This document shows, one piece after another, positions 1-11,107 of a stretch of 64,000 nucleotides of DNA (positions within the stretch are counted from its first letter, which is position 1; each line of letters starts with the position of its first letter). The notes under the pieces are model-generated. The model was given only the letters and a program-made list of their open reading frames with translations. It searched no databases and was not told the DNA's origin. A program made the position numbers and the translations under genes. This stretch comes from Jaapia argillacea MUCL 33604 (lineage: Eukaryota; Basidiomycota; Agaricomycetes; Jaapiales; Jaapiaceae). Where the stretch lies: the NCBI GenBank assembly GCA_000697665.1, contig KL197786.1, positions 11,833 through 75,832 of the forward strand, read 5' to 3'.

Positions 1-221
1 ATCTGATTCAAATACATTTGTGAATTTTCTATACCTATCTATGCTGGCTATAAGAAAAAATATTGCCACCTACTGCTATAGAACGTCAGCCAGAAATATC
101 TTTACTATAGAACTCTTCTAAGATTCCATGGAAGCTATAGAATCTTCTTCTCAGATGGTGGCACTATTATAGTGTTTTTTAAGGGGGACCCTTGGTATAA
201 TCACTTTAAGTTCTATTACAT

Positions 222-3200
222 CTAGATACATGCATCTAGGCACTCTGAGTTCCAAACCCTTTTTCCTGATGCTGACAACACCTGCAGCCAGAGAGTTAAT
301 ATCCTGGCAGGAAGTTCAAGGTAACACAAAATTCCTGCTTCCAGAATGGACTGAGAAGCACAGACAAGAATGGGTGACTCCTGTGTTTGCAGGTTTAGGA
401 GCATTTGACCATTGAGGATCCTTAGCACCTGTGATCCCAGAAGCCATAGGGTCTGCACAAAGATATTGGAGGACAGGGACATGGTGAGTAGCATCACTTC
501 AACATTTAGGCTCATGGCTTGGAGAGGGCAGAGAAGCTGCAGTTAAAACATCTCCAGCTCCTTCAGGAGAGGGCACTGAGTTTCGAGGATACAGATTCTC
601 AATCATTTCAATCATGAGGCAGTGGGTGCTGGAGCACTTCACTGATTCAACAAGAGGTACCATCACCGTGGAGGTACCAGTATCCGGAGGCTCTGCCAGA
701 TATGAGTTCCAAGTACAAGAATGAACAGTGACTTGAATAGAGCCAGTATTCGCCCCAAGTCTTGTATTTGCACTTGACAAGTTCAAAGCTGGAGGAGACA
801 TAACATCTTCAAGTAGAGGGGCTGAACAGTGTGCAATAGCAATGTTGGATGTCACTACTACAGAGGATAATGAGGCTCAAAGGTCAGTAGAGTCCTTAGT
901 GCCTGTTGCCCGAGACGTGATATGGCAATCAGACACCATAGGGTTAGAACGAGAACATTGTAGTGTGCTGTGAGGTGTAGCCTGAGTGTCAACTACAACT
1001 GACCCTGAGAAGGGTTGAATATGGGGACAGAGTGTCATGCTTGGGACTGCTTTCAAGCCTTGAAGAGATCCAAGATCAGTGCTGCCGACTGCCAGAGATT
1101 CAATCCGAGTATGCTGAAGAGAAGGGTTTTGAACTGTCACATGAAGAGGATCAATAAGTTCCTCTGATTCAGTTTGGCATGGGGTATGAGAACAGTAAGT
1201 CAAAACTCTTGGACTTATTGAATCTCCAGTGTCCAGAGGATCTACAGACTCTGATGAAGAGTGCGATTGAACAAGTCCAACATTTGTTATTGTATTCAAA
1301 GCTGCATTGGTTGCTTTACTAGACTTTTTGTCTGTTCTATCGGTTGCTAAACTTCCTGTGTAAGACTGGCTAATTATCAGAGCCAGAGAGACAATCCCTC
1401 CCCCCATTTCAAAACTCCCTTTCACAAGAGGATCGAGAGTGATGAGCTGAGATGCTAGTCGGCACATTGACAGACTCATTGGGCAGACCCATAGGTGTAG
1501 AGTTGATGCCACTCACAAGGGGCTTGATGTGAGAGTGTCGAGACGGCCTCTTGTGGAGTGTGGTGACAGCATGAGCACCGGAAGCTGCCTCGAAACTTGG
1601 AGATATCTCTCATGGTATTGAACAACCCAGGACAGGGACTCCAGTGTTCACATTGGTGGTCGGAATTGAAGCATGAATAGATTGCACATCCACAGCACTG
1701 TTCACAAGACAATTGAGTTGAGATTCGTCAAGGGACACAGCGTGTTTGAGAAGCGGACAGTCTGATTGCATGTCAATGGGTAATGTACCAGGATCACAGG
1801 TCCCCAAAGGTTTGAGAATGTAAACTGGGGACATTGATGTTTGCAACCAGATGTTGTGAACACATCTGGACTTGTATATTTTCTGTTGTTTTTTCATTCT
1901 TTTATTGGACTTCATGAGCTTTCATATCATTTCCCTTGTCTATGATACTCAGCATCATTTTATCTTATCTTATCTTATCTTATCTTATCCAGGATGTTTA
2001 TCTTATCTTGGACTTGGGACTATTATTAGCACAATGACTCATCATGTACAGCCTCGTCATTGTTCTCTGCTTCATTGTTCTATCTTCATTGTTCATTGTC
2101 ATTGTCTTAAACCTTAACTCACTTGCCATTGTCTCTAGACATTGTCTCGTTTGTTATTGTCCATAGTACATTGTTCGATATTCCATTGTTCTCCTAGTAT
2201 ATAAGGATGCCTAGCTACTTTGTATTCGGTAGCTTGTCCACTTGAGCAATACAGTGCTTTAGTTGTATCCTTCAACTGGTTTGCTCATTCTCACCATCCT
2301 CTGCTGCCTCAAGATTGTACCCTGAGTACTAGTTAGCAAGAAGTACCCTAAAGACTTACAAGCCTTATTCGCCACCTTACACTAGCACTAAGGTGCTCAT
2401 AGCACCAGAAGTGTCATCTCTTGCACGCCAAGAAGTGACCTTGTATGAGCATCACCAGCCACCACAGAGTCAACACGAGAGTCAGAAGAGACCTGAGAAA
2501 GTATGTTCAAACATTGCAAGGTTTCAGGAAGTTCCATGTTTGGAGTTCCAGCTATCGAAGGGAGGGACTGAGAGGACTGACAGAAGATGGCAAAACAACC
2601 CCAAAGCCCAGGTTCAGATTGGTATGAAGATTGAGGGTGATTTTCCCTGCTCATGTTTTCTGATTCAGAGACTCTCAGAGTCCTCACACATGTGGTGATA
2701 GTAAACACAGATCCCATATGAGAATGTGGGCATAATGCTATGCCAACATCAGCAGTCACTGGGAAGGGTCAAGTGTGCGTAGGCCAGGTGTGCAACTTTG
2801 TGCTCGGAAGTGCCTTTGAGCTTCGAGTAGACCCAAAGTTGGCTAGATAATCCATCCAAGGCAAGGGCATCGAATAGGTGGTGCCTGAATTACTAAGCCA
2901 AAATGATCAGGAGGTCCCTTTGGTGGGTGATGAGACCTGTCATCTATGGCTCCATCCACAAGAAGCTTGATACGAGAAGTAGATAGGGTCACGAAATAAA
3001 GCAGTGCAAGATTATTATCTGGGAACACTTCAAGGCATGATGGAGTCTGAGAGTGAGCAATTGTCAATTCCAACTTCATGTAAGCTGAAGAATCCATGGT
3101 GCTAACAGCCAAGGACGCCCTAGGAGTTGCTGCAATTATACACTCGAGTAGCTCCCTTTCACATGGTGAAACAGGATGAAATACCAAAGTGTCCGAGCAG

Positions 3201-6200
3201 GAGCCAAGTGGCTCTGAAAGGGCTTGAGCCTGAGATGGCATCCACAGGACATGAGTGCTCATACCCAGAGGAGGTTTCCCTTTCAAATCATGATGAGACC
3301 TAGTGCCAGAGAATCAATACTAGAACACCAAGGTGAGGGGAAATGGATCGGCATATTGATGAGAGGATACCTCATCAATGAAACCTCAATGTTTGTGGTG
3401 TCAGGACCAGAAGTATTTTCGATCAAAGAGGAAGCAGCAACCTCTGGTATACCAGAGGCTCTTGGAGTTGAAAATCAAATTGACGGAGCTTGAATGATGG
3501 TGGCATGAGGGTGATATGCCTCATCTCGGTGCAATGGTTGACTATGATAAGTAGTATCACGTTGATTTAGGTGTGCCGATAACTTCAGGCTGCTGAGCAG
3601 TCTAATATCTGTGGCCAAGAAATCTTGAGAAGTCTCTCACCCAGTCAAGGAAGAGTAGTCAGAAGGGCATTGTGGCTTGGGATTTACTGACAGTGGCATA
3701 GAGGCTTGAGGAGGGATACCACCAGAGACACCACTCGACACAGACTCAATCATATGAGAGTGATCAAGTGATGGCATAGGATTGGAACAAGGAGATGAGA
3801 CCTCAGTAGCCATGTTCAGAGACAAGCACATTGCTCTAAGAGGCCTCAAGTATGTAGCACCAGTCCTGAGAGTCAATATACAAGGGTTCTGAAGTTTTCC
3901 AACAGGACAGGCAAGGATACTGGAATCAGGAGGCTCCTCTTGGTATGAGGAGAAATTCTCGGCACATGGGAATCACACACTTGTGAGTGGAGGTAAAACT
4001 GAGCTTTGAGGGATAAAGTCCACCATAGAGGTAGTGGTTGCCCCAGAGCCAGAGCAGGGTAGAGAAGTCGATTCGCCATGACAAGTGGTAGTACCAACAT
4101 CAAGATATTGCCTTTGTGAAGAGGACATAGGTAAGGAAACTGCAGTGAGTTGTGAAGTTGCAATTATAGCTGAATTCAACACCACAGAAGAGTAAGCTGA
4201 ACATTCTGCTTCTTCCGAGCACTTAGTCCTAGGACGAGAATCAACTACTCCAGATGTTATTGATGCTGATAAACTCAGAGCATGCTGAGGCAAAATGTCC
4301 ACAGTGCTGTCAACCCAAGGATCAGCACGAGGATGTCGAGGCCCAACTTGAGTAGCAGAATATGAAAGCATTGTTTGCGAAGAGACAGGATTAGGGGCAG
4401 GGACCCCACAATCCGTGCCTGAAGTCAGACTCGAAGTGCTGTTCGGCTTCGCATTGATGATGCCAATTGCTAAAGAATTGGTAGGTGAGTCTCTGGGGGA
4501 CACAACAACATTAGAGTGTACATCATGAGACACCATACAAAGGCAAATGAATCCTGAGGAGGGCCAAGGACTTGTATATAAGGCATTTGGCTTTGTGCTT
4601 GGAAGTAATTTGGAACAGTGAAGAGGTCCAATGTGACCTCCACTGACGTCCAGTACATCAACAGGAGAATGCCCAGTCAACACAGCTTGAATTTGTCCAA
4701 GGCCAAGATTGCAAGGTTCCTCCACATCAGAGGACAGAGAATGAGTAACAACAGAGTGTCGTGTGTTCACGCTTGTGGGGGACATGGAACAAGTAGCCAC
4801 GAGCCCGATGGCCAATGATTTGATATGAGAGGGAGGACATGTCATGTCATCACAAGGGGTGGTACTGGCATCAGAAAGTATCTTTACATTATGCATCCAA
4901 GGTATACCATTTTCTGTGAACAAGGATAGGGTACCTGTGGTCGGTACTCTTGTAGATGGCCATGGGCATGGATCACAAGAGGTAGTGCCTGGAGTGCCGA
5001 TGATGGCAGGGCAGCCTCCCTCATTCACAATCATTTGAAGGATACCTGGTGGCAGTACAGCCTGTACCATCTGCTCAATGTCACTCGATGCCTCGTCACC
5101 ACCAAGTCCAACAACTCCTAACTGAGAGGTGACCCTGAGCTTGTTAGGTTTGACACTTGAACATCATGGTGAATTGACCAGCATTGACTGCAAGTTCCAA
5201 CTCAACAAGCTGCCTCAGAGTGCTAGAGGAGCAAGATTCACAGCAGGAGCCGGTTTGGAGCCCCAAAGACATTGGTTGTCCCAAACAATGGTTACCAGAG
5301 GTTCAATCTGAGGGGATTGAGACAGAAAAGCACAACTTGTTGTGATTCCAGGATCACTGGCCTCTTCAGACAAGTAACAGGAAGCAGAATAGTTGGTAGA
5401 CACCTCTGATGGTGTGGTAGATTTGAGGCAAGAGTAGCTACATGTGGCAGAGCCAGAGCAACCCATTGTGTGAGGATCTTCATGAGCAAATTCAAACTCC
5501 TCACAACATGCAGACTCTTGAAGATAAGTAGTCATTGTTACTCTTGGGTTCACATCTTCGAACAGGTGCGAACTGTGAGACAGTGACATTTGGACTGTTG
5601 TCGCAATTGAACTACAATGTCTGCCTTCTGATAGAAACACAGAGTGAACGGTAGCGAATTGTGCACTTTGGATGGCACAATGTTCTGATGTTTGATCCAA
5701 CAAGTCTACACTGCCAGTAGCACCTGCATCTGAAGTATCAATCACCTTTGAAGGTTGATCTGGCACTACTCGGTGATTTGTGGGGCGAGGTCCACGAGAA
5801 AGTTTAGGAGTCCTTGTTTCACGCCAACAATGTGCAGTATTTTTTGCCTGCGAGGGGAGAAGACTCAATGTTGGACAAAGGGACTGGAGCCGATGAGAGT
5901 CTGATGCTTCAACACTTGTCACCATTTGGTTGTGAATAGACCCAGGGTGATGTGATACAACACTATTGACCACAGCTATCTCGCAAACATCATGCCCACA
6001 ATCAGATGTACAACGGGGGAGGATATCTAAGGTTGGCATTCTCGTATCATCAATGAAATCTGGGCTGCAAAGCAGCAAGAGGACATCTGAGGCATGTTGC
6101 CTTGGAGCATCATCTGCCTCCCTGAACACAATTCTAGTCAGGGTGTGAGGGGCGAGGACACCTGAGAGTGGTATCCTTGTTTCATGTACTGAAAGGTGAT

Positions 6201-6696
6201 TACCCACTACTGAAGAGATAGCACCTGGCAGCGGTACTCTCATCAACAGTGATGGGTTCACTACTCAATTGGAGTGAGACTTGGAGTGAAGATCCAAGTC
6301 AGGTTGTCTCTCAGCACCAGGGGTACCAGATAACTTGTGGTGATGAGGATAGGAATGAGAACAAGACACGCCAATGGGTGGGGTACTCCTCTGAGCAGCC
6401 ACATGTAATGCAGCTTCTGTTGTTGGTGAGCAACTGCCACAAGTATGATGCCAGAGGTTAACAAAGACATCATCAAGGTGCTGGTCCATCTCCCAAAGAC
6501 GCTGGTCCTGCAACTGACAATCGATCGCTCATGTGGCCTGTCATCTGAGCTGGGCCAACTGATAGGCCACGATGCCTGGGTCAGGAGGCTCCTCGAGATC
6601 CAAGAAGTGAGATGGATATAATTGGAGTTGACCAGTTTCGAGAGAGGGGAGTCTTGGGTCAACTTGGTTGTTGACAATGCCATAGTTTGTTGCCAT
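222..6696 (-). pseudogene. Long decayed Ser/Thr-rich reading frame, unknown family, split by a solo LTR
   Basis: The minus strand between 6696 and 222 is largely open in long stretches, mainly 6261-5215, 5070-3973 and 1512-877. All have the same composition, rich in Ser, Thr, Pro, His and Cys with very few Lys. A plausible start ATG lies at 6696 and opens a Pro/Leu-rich N-terminus with LEEPPDPG. The protein has internal repeats: a segment around LLPSTKPNALY (near 4580) resembles one near 2810 containing ALPSTKLH. The frame is broken many times and is interrupted at 1852-2404 by the solo LTR. I recognise no catalytic domain. It may be the body of an unclassified retroelement, since an LTR-like stretch lies just upstream on its own strand, or a decayed host repeat gene. 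I cannot decide between these. Confidence 0.4.
1852..2404 (+). repeat. Solo LTR, 553 bp, TG...CA ends, 5-bp target duplication
   Basis: The block starts TGTTGTGAAC and ends CATAGCA. It is flanked directly on both sides by CCAGA (1847-1851 and 2405-2409), the 5-bp target duplication expected of LTR integrases. It contains a TATA-like TATATAAG at 2198-2205, which sets a plus-strand orientation, and a TATCT pentanucleotide run at 1961-1990. No internal retroelement sequence remains, so this is a solo LTR left by LTR-LTR recombination. It sits inside the Ser/Thr-rich minus-strand reading frame and is younger than it. The exact target duplication suggests a fairly recent insertion. I cannot tell Copia from Gypsy from the LTR alone. 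Confidence 0.75.
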
Positions 6697-6779
6697 AGTA
6701 TTGTCTGGTTTTTGCTATAAGTTGTAGAGACTTTCCGAAAGCCTAAATCTGTAGGAGTTCAAAATAAAAAAGTTCAAGT

Positions 6780-7110
6780 TCAAGAAGGTGTAAGACACTC
6801 AATTTATCATCCCTCGGTCACGCAGTAGAACTGTAACCAGTCTTATAGTGATAAGCCAGTACTAGATACTATGGGAGACACAAGAGAGCAATAGCAAGCG
6901 AATGAGACTGTAGACAATGTAGTGAAAGACAATCTGAGGAAATGAGAGAGTGCACCAGCGTGCATGACCCAGAAAGGAACCAAATAGGAACACACTTCAG
7001 CCACAGCTTCAGCCACCTTCCTAAGCCAGGTCCTAATCCTTACAGTGTGCTACAGCAAGAGCTTGTGTGGATATATGAAATACTAGAAATTGGATCTAAA
7101 TAGTAGGGAA
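6780..7110 (-). repeat. Possible LTR or promoter region upstream of the Ser/Thr-rich frame
   Basis: Read on the minus strand, this AT-rich stretch carries no reading frame. It has pyrimidine-rich and CTTACA-like sequence about 100 bp before the ATG at 6696, a composition like the other fungal LTRs in this window. No matching copy is visible at the left end, so the LTR identity is a guess. Confidence 0.2.
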
Positions 7111-8259
7111 TCAAATTTCTTGATATGAAAAAACTAACTGCAGGATGCATGACATAAACTAATGGAAACAGTAGAAAATGAAGAGATCAAAATTGAAATA
7201 ATTTACAACTAAACATTTGTGGTAGAAAATGAGAGAAAACATAGATTTGAATGAAAAGAATACAAATAAATTAATAGATGGGTTGTGTATGATCTACCAG
7301 GGCCACATGGTGGCATGCACATATTGTGCAAATTTAGCAAGCTGGGTGGGTGTAAGCACACCTGAGTGGCTGGCAAATATTTTGCAGCATTTTGGAGGCA
7401 GAATCGCAACAACATGTGACAGGCAAGTAACAGGTAGCTGTGGGTAATAGCTGGGAACTTCCAATCGGACATAGACAGTATTGTAACTCTGCACATGCAC
7501 GCCTGTACATCCTTAGAAATTTTTCATTACTTGCACTTCCTTTGCATTCGAGGTCCTTGAGATTGTTGTTCGAGTGAGTGTGCTCCTATCTTCTCAGGCG
7601 ACACCTGCTCTCTCATCTTCTCAGTCTTTCTCTCTCTCAGTCTTGACCCTTCAAATAGGTCAAGACACACGAGATTATCTTACTTCGTAGCTTCCACACT
7701 TTTCTTCCTCTCAGAGTGCCACAAGGTTGCACTTCACCTCACTAGGGCATGTACAAAGGTACGTGCACCCAATGGTCGATTGTCCTGGAACTGCAGAAAG
7801 CTGCAGGACCAGGAAATACATTATTAGTGTGTATCAACTATGGGTTACCTATCTGAGGTCTTCACACCTCTGCTCCAGCAAGCTCGCCAGGTCTCTGTAA
7901 GACATCCTCCTAGGTGTTAGGTAACATTTCATACTCCTTCAGCTGTCACAAAGGTGGACACTGGGAGGACTTGTCTCCAACCTGGCCGGCTTGACAAGAA
8001 CTAATGCATCTACCACTCAAGCAAGTAGTTTGCGTCCCCCCCTATCTGTGAATATTCATCCTTGTGTCCCCTCGACTTCTACTACAACTCTCAGAGGAAG
8101 GGCAAACCTAATGGGTTGCTAGCAAACATATAGGTGGAATACATTGACATCGGCAAAGCCTATGAATGTACGCTATGATAGTTTATGCATGAGAGCTGCA
8201 GTCCAGGCCAGTCAAGCTGTAAGCCTCGCCCACTGGGATCCACACCTTGAGTGTCATAC
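7111..8259. other. No recognisable gene
   Basis: Only short open stretches occur here. A pyrimidine-rich segment (7560-7700) and the sequence up to 8259 may be decayed upstream exons of the hAT transposase that ends at 8626, but I could not align any of it to a hAT domain. Confidence 0.4.
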
Positions 8260-8626
8260 CTTGAGGCACCATTGGAAGACATTGACGATGATGGCATAGT
8301 TCAATGGTGGGGGGTAAGCCAATCTAACTTGTTCAGTTCACTATCGCACCCTCGTGATATTTTCTTAGCATCACGCCTCTACGTATCCAATTCTATCACA
8401 TATGGCACATGACTACCTTGCTATCCCTGGCTCCTCTGTGGCTGCTGAGCAGGCTTTCTCTAGCGGCGACATCACAGGCACAGCACAATGCAATCACCTG
8501 CGCCCAGATGTATTTGAAGCATTGCCGCTTCTCAAGAGTGCCTATCACCATGAGTGGGTGTCTGCTGTGCAGCAGACATCAGATATTGTTAAGTATCTTG
8601 GTTTGGATGATTCAGATTGTGAATAG
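8260..8626 (+). pseudogene. hAT transposase, C-terminal dimerisation domain remnant
   Basis: Two exons can be read. Exon 8260-8313 gives a peptide ending DGIVQWWG. A 55-bp GT-AG intron follows (8314-8368), and exon 8369-8626 gives YPILSHMAHDYLAIPG, then AEQAFSSG and the RPDVFEALPLLKSA segment before a TAG stop. This is the hATC dimerisation domain, the most conserved part of hAT transposases (WW motif, ARDYLAIP-like and AFSSGG-like motifs). The BED zinc finger and the catalytic core are not recognisable upstream, so this is the 3' end of a dead hAT DNA transposon. A Copia-like LTR starts 245 bp downstream. Confidence 0.8.
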
Positions 8627-8870
8627 GAAGTTGTTTCATAGCTGCAGAATATTATGGTTTTACATTCATTTCAAACCAGTTTGAACTGGTTCAGAACCTG
8701 AACTGGACACCGAAAACATGTTCAAGGGGGTTCTGTTTGAGGTTCCAACCCATACCTGGACCAAACCTATGGTGAGGTTCTGTGTTCTAAATGATACCCC
8801 CCCAACTGAACAAAACCAGACCGCAGCAACACTACAGACAGATGATCAGGTGGGGATCAAGTTAGAACAA

Positions 8871-9389
8871 TGTGAATAGAGATAATGATCTGTATTGACA
8901 AAGTAAACAAGATAGGGAATACTAGCAAATACAGGGGAAGCATTAGACTAAGATAATGCAAAGTCTGTAGTCAGATGCTGAGACGATGAGTAATCACACA
9001 GTCCATAGTCTGTAGTCTGTAGTATGGATGAATAAGACATAAGTAAGAATGAGTCAAAGTGAGTTAGGAAGATAGGAGTTTGTAGTCTGTAGTCTGTAGT
9101 TAGTGATCTGGGTTGTACTGGGAAGTTGGATGTCAATATGATGCATAATGGAAGGGTGAAGGTCAAATAGGGGATGGATGATGATGCACTGGAGTGGAGT
9201 TGCCTGTGCAGGAGTGAAGATATGTTGAAGGGATGTTGAAGGGATGTGTATCCATCCCTGATGTTTGGGGGGAATATAATGGTTAGTAGTGCCTTGAGGG
9301 TTCCATACATGGAAGGATCAGATATCTGCAAGGAGTGTCAAACAACAAGAAAAAGAAAATAGCTGTCACGTGGTATGATTCTTAACACA
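8871..9389 (-). repeat. Copia-like LTR, 3' LTR with adjoining polypurine tract
   Basis: The block has inverted ends TGTGAATAG and CTTAACACA (TG...CA). On the minus strand it is immediately preceded by a purine tract (about 9390-9405, GGGGGAACTTGGGG type), the usual polypurine tract before a 3' LTR. The internal region would therefore lie to the right. There is no flanking target duplication, as expected when only one LTR and its internal neighbour are seen. Short AGTCTGT-type repeats lie inside it (9000-9110). Nothing to the right is clearly a Copia pol. The element is a broken fossil and its age cannot be judged from one LTR. Confidence 0.5.
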
Positions 9390-9991
9390 CCCCAAGTTCC
9401 CCCACAGTGTTAAAGTCTAAGAAAATCTGGAACTCTGGAATGCCTCTACATACAATGCAACATATTTGAGATGCTTAAAACATGTTTTTACACTTTCCAG
9501 AACACCTGGTTGGCTTTGCAATAAAGAAGGGATGCTAAATAAGGAACAGTGTGGTGGAGATACTGTTGAATTTAAGGCAATGGTGAGAAGTAAATGGTTG
9601 GGGAAAGAAGTATCTCTAACCTAATCAACTCCATCATTCTCCATGGAAGAACCCCTTGAATAGACATAATAGTTAAAGGTGTATTGGATTGAAACAGAAT
9701 TAAGGAGAATAAACACAAGTTGTTGCATGTAAAGCTCCAAGCTATGAGTGTTTACCAAGATGTGAATGATCAAGTCAGATATTGAAATTTTGCCTGAGAG
9801 GAGAGTTGGTGCAAATGCAGATAGGTGAGTCAACAAAAGAGAGCCAGCATGAGCACATATGAGATAAGATGATACTGTGGGAATGTAGAAGAGAGAGGAT
9901 ACATGGGTGATCAAGGGGGATTACTGTGGGCATATATATCTTTCTGGGTTATCAAGGAAAGAAATAGGTTGAGATGGGGAAATTTAATCAT

Positions 9992-10180
9992 AAGGCTCAG
10001 CATAGGAATAGGTGTACCTATTTTATTTACAGGTATAATATGTGGGAACCATATAGATATAGATGTCCACTTATATCCACACCCATACTATCTGTACCTG
10101 GTAGATATAGATTCAGCTTCTGGAACAAAGACTATCTGCTGTCAAGTACTTGTATACAAAGTAGGGAAATTGGTCATCAG
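9992..10180 (+). repeat. Dispersed repeat, copy 1 (second copy at 47231-47413, minus strand)
   Basis: About 190 bp starting AAGGCTCAGCATAGG. The same sequence, read on the opposite strand, is found at 47231-47413, starting AAGGCTCAGCATAGG and continuing in parallel to a segment near GTACTTGTAT. The copies differ at scattered sites. Both give similar short peptides, but with no start or length typical of a gene, so I treat it as a non-coding dispersed repeat (short non-autonomous element). Confidence 0.65.
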
Positions 10181-10516
10181 CACACATAAGAAAAGTGATA
10201 TATCCCACAACTATAGAGACTCCAGTACAAACCAAACAGAAAATTGAAGCTCAATGTTCATACAGTTCTCTATAGTCTGGAATCCAAATTATACCAAGGC
10301 ACTGTGGAAAAAATCAGACTTATCAAATATCAGTTGCACTATAGGTAGTCACATGATAATCCCCTCATTTTCTTACCTAACTTGGCTGGGCATAAATTTG
10401 GACTGCTTATATGCCATGTCAAATTTGTTGGATGGTTAACTAGGGAAGATGAGTACTACTAGTGTGTTGATATATATAAATGGAACTAGAAGAATACTTT
10501 ACAAATACCAAAATGC

Positions 10517-10600
10517 AAAAAAATGGGAATCGTACCTGCCACTTGGTGGCCCACTCCCTGACTAGTATACTAAACTGCAAGATTGTGCACTGGTGATCAA
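10517..10600 (-). repeat. tRNA-like fragment or SINE head
   Basis: On the minus strand, GGTACGATTCC (10536-10526) resembles a pol III box B (GGTTCGANNCC). A GTTTAGTATACTAG stretch about 45 bp earlier could be a worn box A, and a T-run (10523-10517) follows box B. It does not fold into a full cloverleaf by eye. It is most likely a tRNA-derived SINE fragment or chance. Confidence 0.25.
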
Positions 10601-11107
10601 ATACTCCTATAGCCTAAATAATTGGATCTATGTATGGTTAGTTGAAATGCCTTTGTTTGAACTCCGGTTCCAGCGGATCCGGATAACTTTATTCTGTATA
10701 GCCAAAGTAAATCAGAAGCAAATGACAGTGATGTCATCATGTGCCATGCATTTGATTCAGAACTTTTTCTTTTTTCTTTTTTGTTCCCAACCTTACAAGG
10801 AATGGTGTGCTCACTCAAGACCACATTAAGATCTGGGAACATTTTTTATTGTCATTTTCTATTGTCCCATTTGGCATGTTAAATTCGATGACATCATTTT
10901 GATTTGCTGCCGCTCTTCTGGATTGTGCCTATCATTGATTAGCATCAGATGTATTGAACAGATTGGTTACATAAGACAATATCTCACGATACACACACTG
11001 ATTTATATACCCCGTCTATCAGACTGTTTCCCCTCCAAGGTCCATCTTGATTTTGAACCTTTCATTTCACATAATCTCTCCTGGAACATTGACAATTTTT
11101 TTTGAAT

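Larger units (their letters stand above)
9395..11107. other. Gene-poor stretch holding two small repeats
   Basis: I see no convincing gene. The interval includes a dispersed repeat (9992-10180) and a tRNA-like fragment (10517-10600), listed separately. The rest is AT-rich sequence leading up to the orphan gene that starts at 11108. Confidence 0.5.

Noticed and set aside
1961-1990. TATCT run as a telomere or centromere repeat
   Set aside because: Only six units, inside a solo LTR, so it is a simple microsatellite.
10517-10600. Functional tRNA gene
   Set aside because: A box B-like word and T-run are present, but no acceptor stem or clear anticodon arm can be drawn.
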